Part shown: positions 19,721 through 29,302 of the stretch, one piece after another
Layout of the letters: the number at the start of each line of letters is the position of its first letter
How positions within the stretch are numbered: position 1 is the first letter of the stretch
Assembly (NCBI RefSeq): GCF_900129995.1
Contig: NZ_FQXO01000004.1
Span: forward strand, 22,523-86,522
Length of the DNA stretch: 64,000 nucleotides
Direction: 5' to 3'
Origin: Caloranaerobacter azorensis DSM 13643
GTDB lineage: Bacteria > Bacillota > Clostridia > Tissierellales > Thermohalobacteraceae
Position numbers and translations under genes: made by a program
Notes under the pieces: model-generated
What the model saw: only the letters and a program-made list of their open reading frames with translations
What the model was told of the DNA's origin: nothing
The model's database searches: none

Positions 19721-21511
19721 TTAAACATAATATTGAGCCTGTTTCTCCCACATCTTATAGAACATATTATTCTTATCTAAAATAAGCTCTTTAAATGTAC
19801 CTTCTTGAATTATCCTTCCTTTATCCAATACATAAATATAATCGCACAATTTGCAACTAGACAGTCTATGAGATATAAAAATAGTAATTTTTTTATCCTT
19901 ATTATTTTCTAAAGTACTGTTTAGCTTTTTATAAATTTCATATTCCATTATAGGGTCTAGTGATGAAGTAGGTTCATCAAAAATCATCACACTTGAATCC
20001 CTATATAATGCTCTTGCTATAGCAAGTTTTTGTTCCTCTCCTCCAGAAAACTCTATTCCATCTTTATCAAAAATTCTATAAATATTTGTCTCAAGTCCTT
20101 TTTTGAGCCTTCGTATCTTATCAGACAATCCCACATTAGCAATGACTTCTTTTACTTTTCTATAATTATAACTGCTATTTAAGATAATATTGTCTTTTAT
20201 AGAAAAAGAAAATAATTTAAAATCTTGAAATACGCATGATAATTGTTTCATATAACTAGTATAATCAATGAATTGCAAATCCACCCCATTTATTAATATA
20301 ATTCCACTAGTTGGTTTATAGAGTTTGCATAATATTTTAATCAATGTTGTCTTCCCCGCACCATTTAATCCAACAAGAGAATAGCTTTTACCTCTCTCTA
20401 AAGTTAAAGATACATTATCCAATGTCTTCTCTTTGCTTCTCGGATAATAAAAAGTTATATTTCTAAATTCAATCGTCTTTATTTCATTTATTTCAATACC
20501 TTTTTGAAAGTTTTTTTCACTATTTAGATAGTAAAATTCAAAATAAGGCTCTAAATAACGATTAAATATTTTTATATTTAAAAATGAAGCAATCATTCCC
20601 TGCAGTGTAGATGATAAGTTTTTGGTAGCACTTATCATAACTACCAATTCACCAATACTAATTTTTTTAGCATAGGCTAAATAAATTAATATAAAACTTA
20701 CAACGAAAATTTGGATTTGTAAGTTAACGCCTAAAATACCTTTATACGAACCCTGCTTAAGTAATAATTTTCGAAATGCCTGTAAACTCTTTCTTTGATA
20801 TTTTTTAAGTTTATCAATTATAATATTTTCTATTGAATATAACCTAATATCCTTTGCATATGTAAAATCTGTAATCACTTTCATGTAATATGAAAATTCT
20901 CGATTTAGTGGAATAACCGTATTCATAGTTTCCATTTCTACTTTTTTCGATTTTTTTGATATCATAGTATTTATTAATACTACAGTAATAACTACCAGTA
21001 CTAATCCGAAATGTATACCTGAAATCATTAAAATAATAGCTACCAATGAAAAAATAGATGTAATACAATTACTAATTTCAACAATCATTCGGGGTATTAT
21101 ATTTTGATTTTTTATCGGAAATAGCGCTTTTTCTTTTAAATCCAATATTTCTGGATCTTCTATATTTTCATAGTCCATATTCATTGTTCTTTGTCCCAAT
21201 TTTAGATTGATTGTTAGACTAATATCCTTACTTTTAACTTTCAACTTTGAATCGAAAAAGTTAATAGCAACGCTTAAAATTGCATTAACAACTAAAAATA
21301 CTACTATTAAATATACTAATTTGCTATTGTTGTCATTGTATAATAAATTATCAATTACAATTAAAGGGAAATATATATTCATAAAAAGTTGTAAACTTTT
21401 TATAACTGCCATAAGTATAATAAAAGGAATATATGTCCCATCTATTTCATTAATGAGTTTAAACATTTTTGATAAAGTTTTTTTATTTAATTGGAACACA
21501 CTAGAATTCAT
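19721..21511 (-). CDS. ABC exporter half-transporter (membrane plus ATPase domain), second of a pair
   Basis: Fused transmembrane-ATPase protein of the exporter type, 596 residues. The N-terminal about 320 residues hold six hydrophobic helices. The ATPase has Walker A GLNGAGKTTL, signature FSGGEEQKLAIARAL, Walker B SVMIFDEPTSSLD and H-loop ISHRL, all intact. It starts 11 bases inside the preceding exporter gene, so the two are probably co-translated and form a heterodimer. Substrate unknown; related pairs export peptides, drugs or lipids. No peptidase C39 domain is present. Confidence 0.85.
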   Translation of the reverse strand: MNSSVFQLNKKTLSKMFKLINEIDGTYIPFIILMAVIKSLQLFMNIYFPLIVIDNLLYNDNNSKLVYLIVVFLVVNAILSVAINFFDSKLKVKSKDISLTINLKLGQRTMNMDYENIEDPEILDLKEKALFPIKNQNIIPRMIVEISNCITSIFSLVAIILMISGIHFGLVLVVITVVLINTMISKKSKKVEMETMNTVIPLNREFSYYMKVITDFTYAKDIRLYSIENIIIDKLKKYQRKSLQAFRKLLLKQGSYKGILGVNLQIQIFVVSFILIYLAYAKKISIGELVVMISATKNLSSTLQGMIASFLNIKIFNRYLEPYFEFYYLNSEKNFQKGIEINEIKTIEFRNITFYYPRSKEKTLDNVSLTLERGKSYSLVGLNGAGKTTLIKILCKLYKPTSGIILINGVDLQFIDYTSYMKQLSCVFQDFKLFSFSIKDNIILNSSYNYRKVKEVIANVGLSDKIRRLKKGLETNIYRIFDKDGIEFSGGEEQKLAIARALYRDSSVMIFDEPTSSLDPIMEYEIYKKLNSTLENNKDKKITIFISHRLSSCKLCDYIYVLDKGRIIQEGTFKELILDKNNMFYKMWEKQAQYYV

Positions 21512-23291
21512 AATTATCTACCTCTTTGTAATATTGCGATTGTAATGCAAACATCTTTGCATAACTCCCATTTTTTCTCATTAATTCTTCATGAGTCCCC
21601 ATTTCTTCGATAACTCCATTATTTAGATATATAATAGTGTCGCAAAATTTTGTACTTGCTAGTCGATGTGAGATAAATATAGTCGTTTTATCTTTAACTA
21701 TATCATTAAATTGTTCATAAATCCTAGCCTCTGCTATAGGATCCAAATTTGCAGTTGGTTCATCAAAAATAAATATTGCCCCATCTTTATAAACCGCCCT
21801 AGCTAACATGAGCTTTTGTTTCTCTCCTCCAGATAATTCTATCCCTTCTTTATCCAAAAATTTTAATAACGGTGTATTTTCTTTTAAACTTAATGACTCT
21901 ATCTTATTTTCTAGTCCGCTTACCTTGATAGCATTATGTAAACGCCGCATATTATCATCATCAAAGGCTATATTTTCTTTAACAGAAAATGCTAAAACTA
22001 AACTTTCCTGAAAGATAGTTGAAAATAATTTATAATAGCTATTTAAATCATATTCTGTAATATCATTTCCATTTAATAAAATTTTTCCGCTTGTTGGAGT
22101 ATACAATCCTGTTAAAAGTTTAATTAAAGTGGTTTTCCCTGCTCCATTAGGCCCAACTATTGCCAACTTTGTCCCACTCTTTAATTTATAATTAATACCT
22201 TTAATTATCATTTCCTCTTTATTAGGATAATGGAAAAAAACATCTTTAAATTCTATATCATACGATTTTGATTTTTCAATTTGTCTGTACCGCTTTCGTG
22301 AATATTTATTACCGTATACAAACTCTCTAAAGTCTGAAATGACTAAATTCTGTTTTCTTATCTTCACTATATCCTCTACAATATTCCTTATCCATGTATC
22401 ATAATTATATATAGTCTGGTAATAAATCACGAAATTAGAAATTTGTATTGTTCCATTCAATGTGTTTACAATTAGATACCAAAAAATAAATACATTTGTA
22501 AAAAAAGTAATTAACGTATTTATACAAGCAGCTTTATAGTATTTTTTTTCTATAGAAGATTCAACTTTTAAAACATTGTCTTTATATTTGTTAAACTTAT
22601 TTGTAAATAAATCGGATAAATTAAAAATTCGTATTTCTTTTCCATATGAAAAATCAGTCATGATGTTTTCAATATAAAAAAGAACTCTTTGATGGAATGC
22701 AATATCATCTTTTACATCATATTCATATTTTTTAACATTCCATACTAACATATTGTTAATTAAAATACTTATAATCAGAATAGTTATAATAATTGGACTT
22801 AATGTTAATAAAATCCAACTATATCCGATTAATACAATTATATTGGTAAAAAATGAAAACAAAGTATGATATACACCCTCTATTCCTTCTGAATTGTTAT
22901 TTATTGCCCGGAATGCTATATGCATCTGATTAAGTTTGTCCTTATCTTCAGTATATTGATATTCCATAGACATACATGTTCTGCTATAAAGAAGTAAAAA
23001 TCTATTTCTTAATCTCATAATACGAGCATAAATATCACCATCAAGATACTCTCCAAAATATGTAAATATAATCAAAAATACAGTGAGTATCCCTATCTGG
23101 AACAAAAGTTTATTAATAGCAATATCGTTTTGCAACCCTTCTATTATAACTTTAGGATATAATAAAAGGATAATTGGCTTTATTGCATGCAAAAAAGAGT
23201 TAATAAAAGAAAGTATAAAAAGCCATTTATCCCACTCGAAAGCTTTCTTTATTAAAAAAGCAATATTCCCTTTTTTTAGTTTATTCTTCAT
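21501..23291 (-). CDS. ABC exporter half-transporter, first of a pair
   Basis: About 596 residues; six predicted helices, then an ATPase domain with Walker A GPNGAGKTTL, signature LSGGEKQKLMLARAV, Walker B IFIFDEPTANLD and H-loop ISHRL. Catalytic residues look complete in both partners, so this is not an obviously degenerate-site heterodimer. The start is placed at ATG 23291 (MKNKLKKGN) behind TTAGGA; the longer frame to 23363 has no ribosome site. No precursor peptide, immunity gene or regulator was seen close by, so the cargo is unknown. Confidence 0.82.
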   Translation of the reverse strand: MKNKLKKGNIAFLIKKAFEWDKWLFILSFINSFLHAIKPIILLLYPKVIIEGLQNDIAINKLLFQIGILTVFLIIFTYFGEYLDGDIYARIMRLRNRFLLLYSRTCMSMEYQYTEDKDKLNQMHIAFRAINNNSEGIEGVYHTLFSFFTNIIVLIGYSWILLTLSPIIITILIISILINNMLVWNVKKYEYDVKDDIAFHQRVLFYIENIMTDFSYGKEIRIFNLSDLFTNKFNKYKDNVLKVESSIEKKYYKAACINTLITFFTNVFIFWYLIVNTLNGTIQISNFVIYYQTIYNYDTWIRNIVEDIVKIRKQNLVISDFREFVYGNKYSRKRYRQIEKSKSYDIEFKDVFFHYPNKEEMIIKGINYKLKSGTKLAIVGPNGAGKTTLIKLLTGLYTPTSGKILLNGNDITEYDLNSYYKLFSTIFQESLVLAFSVKENIAFDDDNMRRLHNAIKVSGLENKIESLSLKENTPLLKFLDKEGIELSGGEKQKLMLARAVYKDGAIFIFDEPTANLDPIAEARIYEQFNDIVKDKTTIFISHRLASTKFCDTIIYLNNGVIEEMGTHEELMRKNGSYAKMFALQSQYYKEVDNYEF

Positions 23292-23514
23292 TTTTATCAT
23301 TCCTAACGTTACCAATTTATCAAACGTTTTTAATGCCTCTACAAAACTTTTGCAATTTATCAATTCGTTGGACTTTCAAAAATCCAATAAAAATATCAAA
23401 ACCATCTATAATCAAATCTTTACAATTACTATCGTAAACATTTTTGTATAAAGCCTGCCCCTTATATTGTCAAAGATTTTAATGTAACATTCAACTCAAC
23501 CTATTCGATTTCAC

Positions 23515-23952
23515 TTAAAAATTTTCTTCTACATATTTCTGTACTCTTTTTGCTAAAATTGGTTGTATCAATGGATATGTTAAATCCTTTGGCAATTCAT
23601 CTACTAATTTTATTTCTGCTATCTCTGTTTGCGGTAATTCTCCAAGTTCCCTGATTTCTGCATAAAATAATTGCCCATACGTCTCTTGCTCTCCATTGTT
23701 TACCGAATATATATTAACCGGATAAATTGTAAAATCTATTGCTCCTGTTTCTTCAAAAAGTTCTCTTGACGCTGCAGCTTCTACGCTTTCTGAAGGTTCA
23801 ATATGTCCAGCAGGTATTTCCCAAGTATTTCTTTCTTTATGTCTTACTAAAACCCATTTATCGTTAAACTTAGCCATTATAACTACAAAAATAAGCTTAT
23901 TTTCTTCAATTTCATTACAATCATAAAACTTTACTTCAAGCACTACTCTCAT
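23515..23952 (-). CDS. NUDIX hydrolase
   Basis: 145-residue hydrolase of nucleoside-diphosphate-linked compounds. The Nudix box GHIEPSESVEAAASRELFEE followed by TGA matches GX5EX7REUXEEXGU completely. MutT-like size; substrate not predictable. The ATG at 23952 is only a few bases from its AAAGG site, so GTG 23943 is a possible alternative start. It lies directly behind a broken acetyltransferase gene. Confidence 0.85.
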   Translation of the reverse strand: MRVVLEVKFYDCNEIEENKLIFVVIMAKFNDKWVLVRHKERNTWEIPAGHIEPSESVEAAASRELFEETGAIDFTIYPVNIYSVNNGEQETYGQLFYAEIRELGELPQTEIAEIKLVDELPKDLTYPLIQPILAKRVQKYVEENF

Positions 23953-23956
23953 CCTT

Positions 23957-24227
23957 TCAATATAAATTTATTGCACGCTCATTATCTTCCCTTACTTTTA
24001 AATTTATTTTTTTAATAATTCCACTAGATTTCGCCCATTCAATTAACTCTTTAATTAATTGCGATGCTATTCCCATGTTCCAATATTCTTTTTTTTACGC
24101 TTATACCAAATTCCCCAGCATGTTTTAATCTCCGTCTATTACTACCTTTAAAACTCAAATTTCCTACTATTTCGCCTTCTATTTCAGCAATTAAAAATAA
24201 TTTATTATCAAAATTATAATATATCAT
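23957..24227 (-). pseudogene. GNAT acetyltransferase, frameshifted and truncated
   Basis: The minus strand encodes a start MIYYNFDNKLFLIAEIEGE, then EFGISVKK. After a run of eight A residues the frame changes and continues MGIASQLIKELIEWAKSSG and KVREDNERAINLY, then stops. MGIASQLI is the acetyl-CoA-binding region and ERAINLY the C-terminal motif of GNAT N-acetyltransferases. A one-base change in the homopolymer breaks the frame, and both ends are shorter than usual. A sequencing error in the A-run is possible, but the short C-terminus also argues for decay. Confidence 0.65.
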
Positions 24228-24233
24228 TCAAAA

Positions 24234-24905
24234 TTAATTTTTAATTTTAAATTCGCCAAACACTACAAAACTACTGATTATAAGAGTAGGCTTATCCGCA
24301 TCAAACTTATTTTTTGTTACTTTATCATTACAATCAGCAAAAATATGTGTTCCTTTTACAATTACATTCCATTCTTCAGGAACGCAAATATTTACTTCTC
24401 CAAAAACTATTAAAACATCTATCTTTATCTCCTGTTCTCCTGATATGCAAGCCTCTCTTAAATCAACATCAGCTCCACCAAATACTACTGTAATACTCCC
24501 ACCTTTGAAATTTCGAGATATATTTTTATTATTAGAACTTGAAAACAAAGTAAACACACCTAAAGTATCTTTAGAACTTACTTTCCAAACACCATCTTTA
24601 GAAGAAAATAAAACATACACACCTATTAAAATAATAACTATAGGCCAAAACAAGTTATATTCAAATATGTTAAAATATTGAGAATTTCTTAATTGGAATA
24701 TCCCACCTATAATTATTAATATAATCCCTGTTGTTTTTGAAATAGAGTCCGTTAACAATTTATATACGCCAATCACAATTAATATCGATGTCCAATACTT
24801 TGAGATGAATTCTCCAATAGTTATATCAACCATCCCGAATTCACCCAGTAATAAAAAAATACCAATAAAAACTAACAAAATACCAAATATTTTCTTTCCG
24901 TTCAT
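24234..24905 (-). CDS. LiaF-like cell-wall stress membrane protein
   Basis: 223 residues. The N-terminal half has four hydrophobic segments of the LiaI/LiaF transmembrane type (ILLVFIGIFLLLGEFGMVD and repeats). The C-terminal half is a soluble beta-rich domain with GGSITVVFGGADVDLREA and VFGEVNICVPEEW, typical of the LiaF C-terminal family. LiaF proteins restrain LiaRS-type two-component systems responding to wall antibiotics. No histidine kinase or response regulator is adjacent, so the role here is open. Confidence 0.75.
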   Translation of the reverse strand: MNGKKIFGILLVFIGIFLLLGEFGMVDITIGEFISKYWTSILIVIGVYKLLTDSISKTTGIILIIIGGIFQLRNSQYFNIFEYNLFWPIVIILIGVYVLFSSKDGVWKVSSKDTLGVFTLFSSSNNKNISRNFKGGSITVVFGGADVDLREACISGEQEIKIDVLIVFGEVNICVPEEWNVIVKGTHIFADCNDKVTKNKFDADKPTLIISSFVVFGEFKIKN

Positions 24906-24962
24906 AATTATTCCTCCTTTTATAAGTCCATAGCATTAAAGATTTAAAGTAAAACCTTTCAA

Positions 24963-25358
24963 TTAAACTCTTATAAAATTAATCACCTTACAAATACCAT
25001 AACTAACTATAAATAAATGTAATATCAAAACAATTCCCCTTGTATATACTAAATTTCTATCTGGTACAATAACACCTTTTGACCCTAAAAAACCAGCAAC
25101 TAATAATAGTATCAAAGTAGCTTCGAATAAAACAACTAATAACTTTGATATATTACAATGGCTAAATTTTAAAAATAAAAATATAATAAAACAAAATGCA
25201 ATACTAAAACCATTGAATATAAAATATGTATGCATAGTATTAAGTTCTACATCTTCACCTATAAAAATATATGTCATAAACCAAATTAACATTATAAAAA
25301 CATATGCAAATATAAAAACAAAATTGAACGCCCTTGAATTAAATATTTTTTTTAACAT
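24963..25358 (-). CDS. Hypothetical membrane protein
   Basis: Not recognised. About 131 residues with four hydrophobic segments. It is coupled to the regulator gene upstream: that gene stops at 25360 in GCATAA and this one starts at ATG 25358 with AGGAGG lying inside the upstream coding end. Co-translation suggests a functional link, for example a membrane partner or target of the regulator. Confidence 0.65.
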   Translation of the reverse strand: MLKKIFNSRAFNFVFIFAYVFIMLIWFMTYIFIGEDVELNTMHTYFIFNGFSIAFCFIIFLFLKFSHCNISKLLVVLFEATLILLLVAGFLGSKGVIVPDRNLVYTRGIVLILHLFIVSYGICKVINFIRV

Positions 25359-25359
25359 T

Positions 25360-26115
25360 TTATGCCTCCTGCAAATAGTTATTTTCATATACTGCCTTTT
25401 CAATATCGCTATCTTTTATCCCTTGTTTATATAATTTCTCTAACCACTTACTCATTGACAATTTTTTCATTACTTCATCATATGTCATATTTAAAGGTTC
25501 GCCCCATTCTTTATTTAGTACACTTTTAAAAGCTTCAGCAATTTTAAGAGCTTTTTCAGTTTCTAGTTTCCACTCATAATTATAGGCTAAATGGGACAAT
25601 ACAATATAAGTCTGCCAACCTTTCAATGTTAATTCCCACTTGCCATCTTCTTGTTTAATAAAATTATTTTTTGAAAGATTAATTAACTCCTTTTCAATAT
25701 CATCAATTGGAATATGTAATTTTTCTGCCAATTCCAAAGTTCCAATGCTTTCTGACTTAATACTAATATACTCCAAAATTTTTAATGCATTATAATTCAT
25801 TAAAGGTTTTAGATATTTTATTAATGTATCTACATCTCTTATTAAATATGGCAAAAACGACGGAGTTATAGTCGTGGAGTACCATCTTGATTTCTTTCCC
25901 ATACCTTTTTGCCAACATGCCATTACTGCAATATTCTCTAAACCTCTTTCTCTACATAAAGTTTGCAACGTATCTAAAACCACATCTTGTCCACAAACAT
26001 TACTTGCACACATCACAGCTTTTTCTTCTTCTGACATTAGTTCTTCATCTATCTCTTTCAATCTCGCTTTTAACCTATTAATTTCTGACCTTATTTTATA
26101 TGCTTCAGAATTCAT
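25360..26115 (-). CDS. Putative winged-helix regulator with four-cysteine N-terminal region
   Basis: Not recognised as a named family. About 251 residues. The N-terminal 30 residues are a charged helix (RSEINRLKARLKEIDEELMS). Then come four cysteines (about 36, 41, 54, 67) in CASNVCGQ, LQTLCRERG and MACWQKG, which could bind metal or respond to redox. Residues about 105-170 look like a winged helix (NALKILEYISIKSESIGTLE, ELAEKLHIPIDDIEKELINL, NNFIKQEDGKWELTLKG), so DNA binding is inferred. The start is ATG 26115 after GGAGAGG. It overlaps with the membrane protein gene downstream. Confidence 0.6.
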   Translation of the reverse strand: MNSEAYKIRSEINRLKARLKEIDEELMSEEEKAVMCASNVCGQDVVLDTLQTLCRERGLENIAVMACWQKGMGKKSRWYSTTITPSFLPYLIRDVDTLIKYLKPLMNYNALKILEYISIKSESIGTLELAEKLHIPIDDIEKELINLSKNNFIKQEDGKWELTLKGWQTYIVLSHLAYNYEWKLETEKALKIAEAFKSVLNKEWGEPLNMTYDEVMKKLSMSKWLEKLYKQGIKDSDIEKAVYENNYLQEA

Positions 26116-26154
26116 CAAACCTCTCCAATCTTAATAATTTATAAAATACATTTG

Positions 26155-26925
26155 TTATTTAGAATTATAGTGATAAGTTAATTGTTCATTTTCTTTCTGG
26201 TTAAGAAAATATATCTTTTCGTATATCAAAATTCCATCTTTATCCCATCGTCTTGGTGTATACTTAAAATCACTTGTCCCTTTTGCAATTATCCTTTTCT
26301 CTCGGGTTTCAACATTATATATAGTTAAATCAACAGTCCCTGATAACTCAATTGGAGTAATAGGCTGTATATCACTTATAGTTCCTAAAGCTATCCACTT
26401 AGAATCATAAGACCATAGCGGCACTCCCGTATATGTAATACCATCAATTATCTTAAAATTATCTGTCGAAACAATAAATCCCCATCGTTCACAAGAAGTG
26501 CCCGTATCTACAAAAACATACTTACTATTTGGCGACCATATGAATTCACAAATCCTATCTTCATCTTCTCCTATGCTTACAGGTTTTTTCTTGCCAACTG
26601 TCCAAATATACATCTGTCCATACCAACCTTCAGTATCTCCTAGAACGAAAGCAACTTGTCGGCCGTCATAAGACCAAGTAACTGCATATATATCCTTTCG
26701 CTCTTTAAGTTTGGCCTCTATATTTTCTCTAGTGCTATTTAATACCTCTAATATTTCATCTTTAGTATTATTTTTTATGGCAATAGATGTATCTTGCTCA
26801 TTTGGTTCACTTTTTTTATTTATTACTTGGTTTTCTTTAGCACATCCTGACATAAAAAGGAACAGTAACATTACAATAAATATCAATCTATATGATTTTT
26901 TATAAAATATATAAAAATCTTTCAA
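26155..26925 (-). CDS. Lipoprotein with beta-propeller-like repeats
   Basis: 256 residues with lipobox MSGC (Cys about 28). The mature part has TolB/PD40-type propeller strands: YAVTWSYDGRQVAFVLGDTE, ICEFIWSPNSKYVFVDTGTS, and PLWSYDSKWIALGTIS. Probably anchored outside the membrane; function unknown. The start is a TTG at 26925 behind a GGGGGGG site. Another propeller lipoprotein is encoded at 38517. Confidence 0.7.
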   Translation of the reverse strand: MKDFYIFYKKSYRLIFIVMLLFLFMSGCAKENQVINKKSEPNEQDTSIAIKNNTKDEILEVLNSTRENIEAKLKERKDIYAVTWSYDGRQVAFVLGDTEGWYGQMYIWTVGKKKPVSIGEDEDRICEFIWSPNSKYVFVDTGTSCERWGFIVSTDNFKIIDGITYTGVPLWSYDSKWIALGTISDIQPITPIELSGTVDLTIYNVETREKRIIAKGTSDFKYTPRRWDKDGILIYEKIYFLNQKENEQLTYHYNSK

Positions 26926-26947
26926 ACTGACCCCCCCTTACTAACTG

Positions 26948-27460
26948 TCAACTTTTATTTATGTACCTTTTTATTTTTTTACTTACTTCTACTGCTTCTT
27001 TTCTATTTAAAGCAGGTGCTTCAAAACTATAATGTAACTCCTTACTAAACCTATCTTCTATCTTGTGAAAATCTCCACTACCAGAAATTAAATCAAAATC
27101 TTTAGAAACATCTACCAATAATACTGTATTCCCATATTCATCTCTGGATATTAATGTATAATAATTCATTTTAAATTTCATTTCTAAAGCTACTCTTAAA
27201 TTTCCAGCCTTTAAAGAAGAAACACTTAATTGTTTATTATTAATCATTAAAACACCTTCAAAGACATTTTGTGTTAATATATTTCTAGTTAATTTTCCTT
27301 TCAATCTTATATCAATAACTTCTCCTGCATCATCTTTATCTTGAACATATAGATATCCTTGATAACTTTTATCTACTTGCATTGGAATTTCATAAAAAAT
27401 AATTAAAAATGTAAAAGCAATTAAAACAATTAAATATTTCTTATTTTTAATCAAATTCAC
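26948..27460 (-). CDS. Hypothetical membrane-anchored protein
   Basis: Not recognised. 170 residues with one N-terminal hydrophobic segment (KKYLIVLIAFTFLIIFYEIP) and an extracytoplasmic remainder rich in alternating polar and hydrophobic residues (probably beta). It begins 50 bases downstream of the gene at 27511 and leads into the propeller lipoprotein, so an envelope operon is likely. Confidence 0.6.
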   Translation of the reverse strand: MNLIKNKKYLIVLIAFTFLIIFYEIPMQVDKSYQGYLYVQDKDDAGEVIDIRLKGKLTRNILTQNVFEGVLMINNKQLSVSSLKAGNLRVALEMKFKMNYYTLISRDEYGNTVLLVDVSKDFDLISGSGDFHKIEDRFSKELHYSFEAPALNRKEAVEVSKKIKRYINKS

Positions 27461-27510
27461 CTCCTATATCTATTTGAATTTCCTAATAATCCTGATTATT
27501 TTTTATTAAT

Positions 27511-28008
27511 CTAAAAAAGCATTGTAATAATAAACAATATCACTACTATAAACAATCCTAGCATAACAGACTTAATTAAATATTCCTCATGTTCTTTGCT
27601 TTTTTTCAAAAAATAATTATCAATAAGATAGCTTACAAGCCCAATCACGAAAGCTATCCCAGTAATAGTTATAAAGTCTTTTGTTGACAATAATGATTTA
27701 TAAGATGATTTATCATTTATTTTAATTATTCCATTTATGAATAGTAAAATTGATATAATATAAAAACTTACTATACTAACTTTTCTATCTTTTTTCTTGA
27801 ACACCTCATCTTTTTCACTCGTAATTTTACTGCGTTTAGGAGTTATAAACATGATATACTTACTATAATATTGCTCATCATAAGAAAATAAAACCGCCAT
27901 AATAAATAAAATTGCTGATAATATAAACATTGTGGTACTTAACCCTAGTAAATAACTCAATATTAAATATAATATAACAATAAAAATCATAAATATAATC
28001 TCTCTCAC
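27511..28008 (-). CDS. Hypothetical membrane protein
   Basis: Not recognised. 165 residues with five hydrophobic segments and a central charged loop (TPKRSKITSEKDEVFKKKDR). It has a TTGGAGGAAT ribosome site. First gene of a three-gene envelope run (27511, 26948, 26155). Confidence 0.6.
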   Translation of the reverse strand: MREIIFMIFIVILYLILSYLLGLSTTMFILSAILFIMAVLFSYDEQYYSKYIMFITPKRSKITSEKDEVFKKKDRKVSIVSFYIISILLFINGIIKINDKSSYKSLLSTKDFITITGIAFVIGLVSYLIDNYFLKKSKEHEEYLIKSVMLGLFIVVILFIITMLF

Positions 28009-28173
28009 TTCTATTCCTCCAATTAGTGCTCAAATAAAATACCAACCTCTTATTTTATTTTTCATAAAAACATCTAAAATCAAAATAATTAATATAGTTT
28101 ACTATATTTCTACATTCAATAGCAATATCCTCCACATCTATCTATTTTTGTATAAATTATTTTTAGCAGAAAA

Positions 28174-28200
28174 AAATACCGAGGTTAATCCTCGGCATAA
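28174..28200 (-). terminator. Terminator of the HAD phosphatase gene
   Basis: TGCCGAGG-ATTAA-CCTCGGTA followed by TTTTTT on the minus strand; the stop codon of the HAD gene is in the loop. The same CCGAGG stem is used again at 30979. Confidence 0.85.
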
Positions 28201-29099
28201 GCAATCTCTTTTCCTAAAATAAATTTGTTTATAACATGTGCCACTCCATGCTGGTCATTTGTATATGTTACATAATCGGCAATCTCTTTTATTTTAGAAA
28301 AACCATTGCCCATTGCTACTCCTAATCCTGCATTTTTAATCATATGTTCATCATTCTCTGAATCCCCTATACAAATTATTTCCTCATTTTGTATTCCTAA
28401 TTCTTCCGCTATCTTTTTTATTCCTGTCCACTTATTACAGTCTTTATTAATAACTTCTAAAGCAAATTGTAATGGCTTTACTACTGTATACTTATCTGAA
28501 ATCTTGACTGAAATCTTATCTAAAACATCACATTCTAACCTTTTAATATCTTTAAAACATTTATCTTGTATAATATCTTTTGGACATAATTTTTCTAAAA
28601 ACTCTCTCGCCTCCATTATGACATCAATACTATCATTTATAATCGTCATTTTATATATTTCAATATCATCTCTTAATGAATTAATATCTACTATTTTCAA
28701 AGGTACATTATTAGCTATAGCATCAAATCTACTAAAAATGTCATCTTGAAAAGCTAAAATACTATCTCTGGTATATATATTTAAACTTAAATTTAACTCT
28801 TTAGTTAAGCCATAAACATATTTCAAATCATCAATACTTAAACCATTACTCTGAATAATTTTACTCATAGTATTATTCAATACTAATCCGCCAGCACATG
28901 ATACCGAATAATTGTCATCATTTACTAAATTTAATTGTTTTAAATGAGAAAGCATTCCTCCAAATATACGACCAGATGCTAACACAACTTTAACACCCAT
29001 ATGCAAAGCCTCTTGTATTGCTTCAAAATTTTCTCTTGATATCTTATGTTCTTTATTTAACAAAGTTCCATCCATATCTAATGCCAATAGTTTATACAT
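28185..29099 (-). CDS. Cof-type HAD-superfamily sugar phosphatase
   Basis: About 304 residues. HAD motif I is ALDMDGTLL at the N-terminus, motif II is VVLASGRIFGGM, and motif IV is ICIGDSENDEHMIKNAGLGV; the Cof-type cap lies between. Members dephosphorylate sugar phosphates, FMN or similar small molecules; substrate not predictable. The start is ATG 29099 (MYKLLALDMDG); the ATG at 29111 touches the GGAGG site. Confidence 0.85.
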   Translation of the reverse strand: MYKLLALDMDGTLLNKEHKISRENFEAIQEALHMGVKVVLASGRIFGGMLSHLKQLNLVNDDNYSVSCAGGLVLNNTMSKIIQSNGLSIDDLKYVYGLTKELNLSLNIYTRDSILAFQDDIFSRFDAIANNVPLKIVDINSLRDDIEIYKMTIINDSIDVIMEAREFLEKLCPKDIIQDKCFKDIKRLECDVLDKISVKISDKYTVVKPLQFALEVINKDCNKWTGIKKIAEELGIQNEEIICIGDSENDEHMIKNAGLGVAMGNGFSKIKEIADYVTYTNDQHGVAHVINKFILGKEIAYAED

Positions 29100-29249
29100 A
29101 GTTAAATTCATCCTCCTATTTATGTTTAAAAATTCTGTGTCACTAAATCAATTTTATAATTACTTCTCATTATATATTATCATAATTTTGTATACAATAT
29201 TCATTTTTATAACCCAGACAAAATTATACTTTTTGTTAAATTATAGACA

Positions 29250-29298
29250 ATTTTAAATATAATTTTCGTAACGGATATAAACAAAATCTACCCTATAT
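29250..29298. repeat. Dispersed intergenic repeat, copy 1
   Basis: About 49 bases around TATAATTTTCGTAACGGAT and ACAAAATCTACCCTATA, roughly 80 percent identical to 46689-46736. Both copies are intergenic. Confidence 0.5.
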
Positions 29299-29302
29299 AT
29301 AC

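Noticed and set aside
20844..21068. 74-residue Tyr-rich ORF inside the exporter gene
   Set aside because: Same-strand alternate frame of a well-supported ABC gene; composition is an artefact of AT-rich codons.
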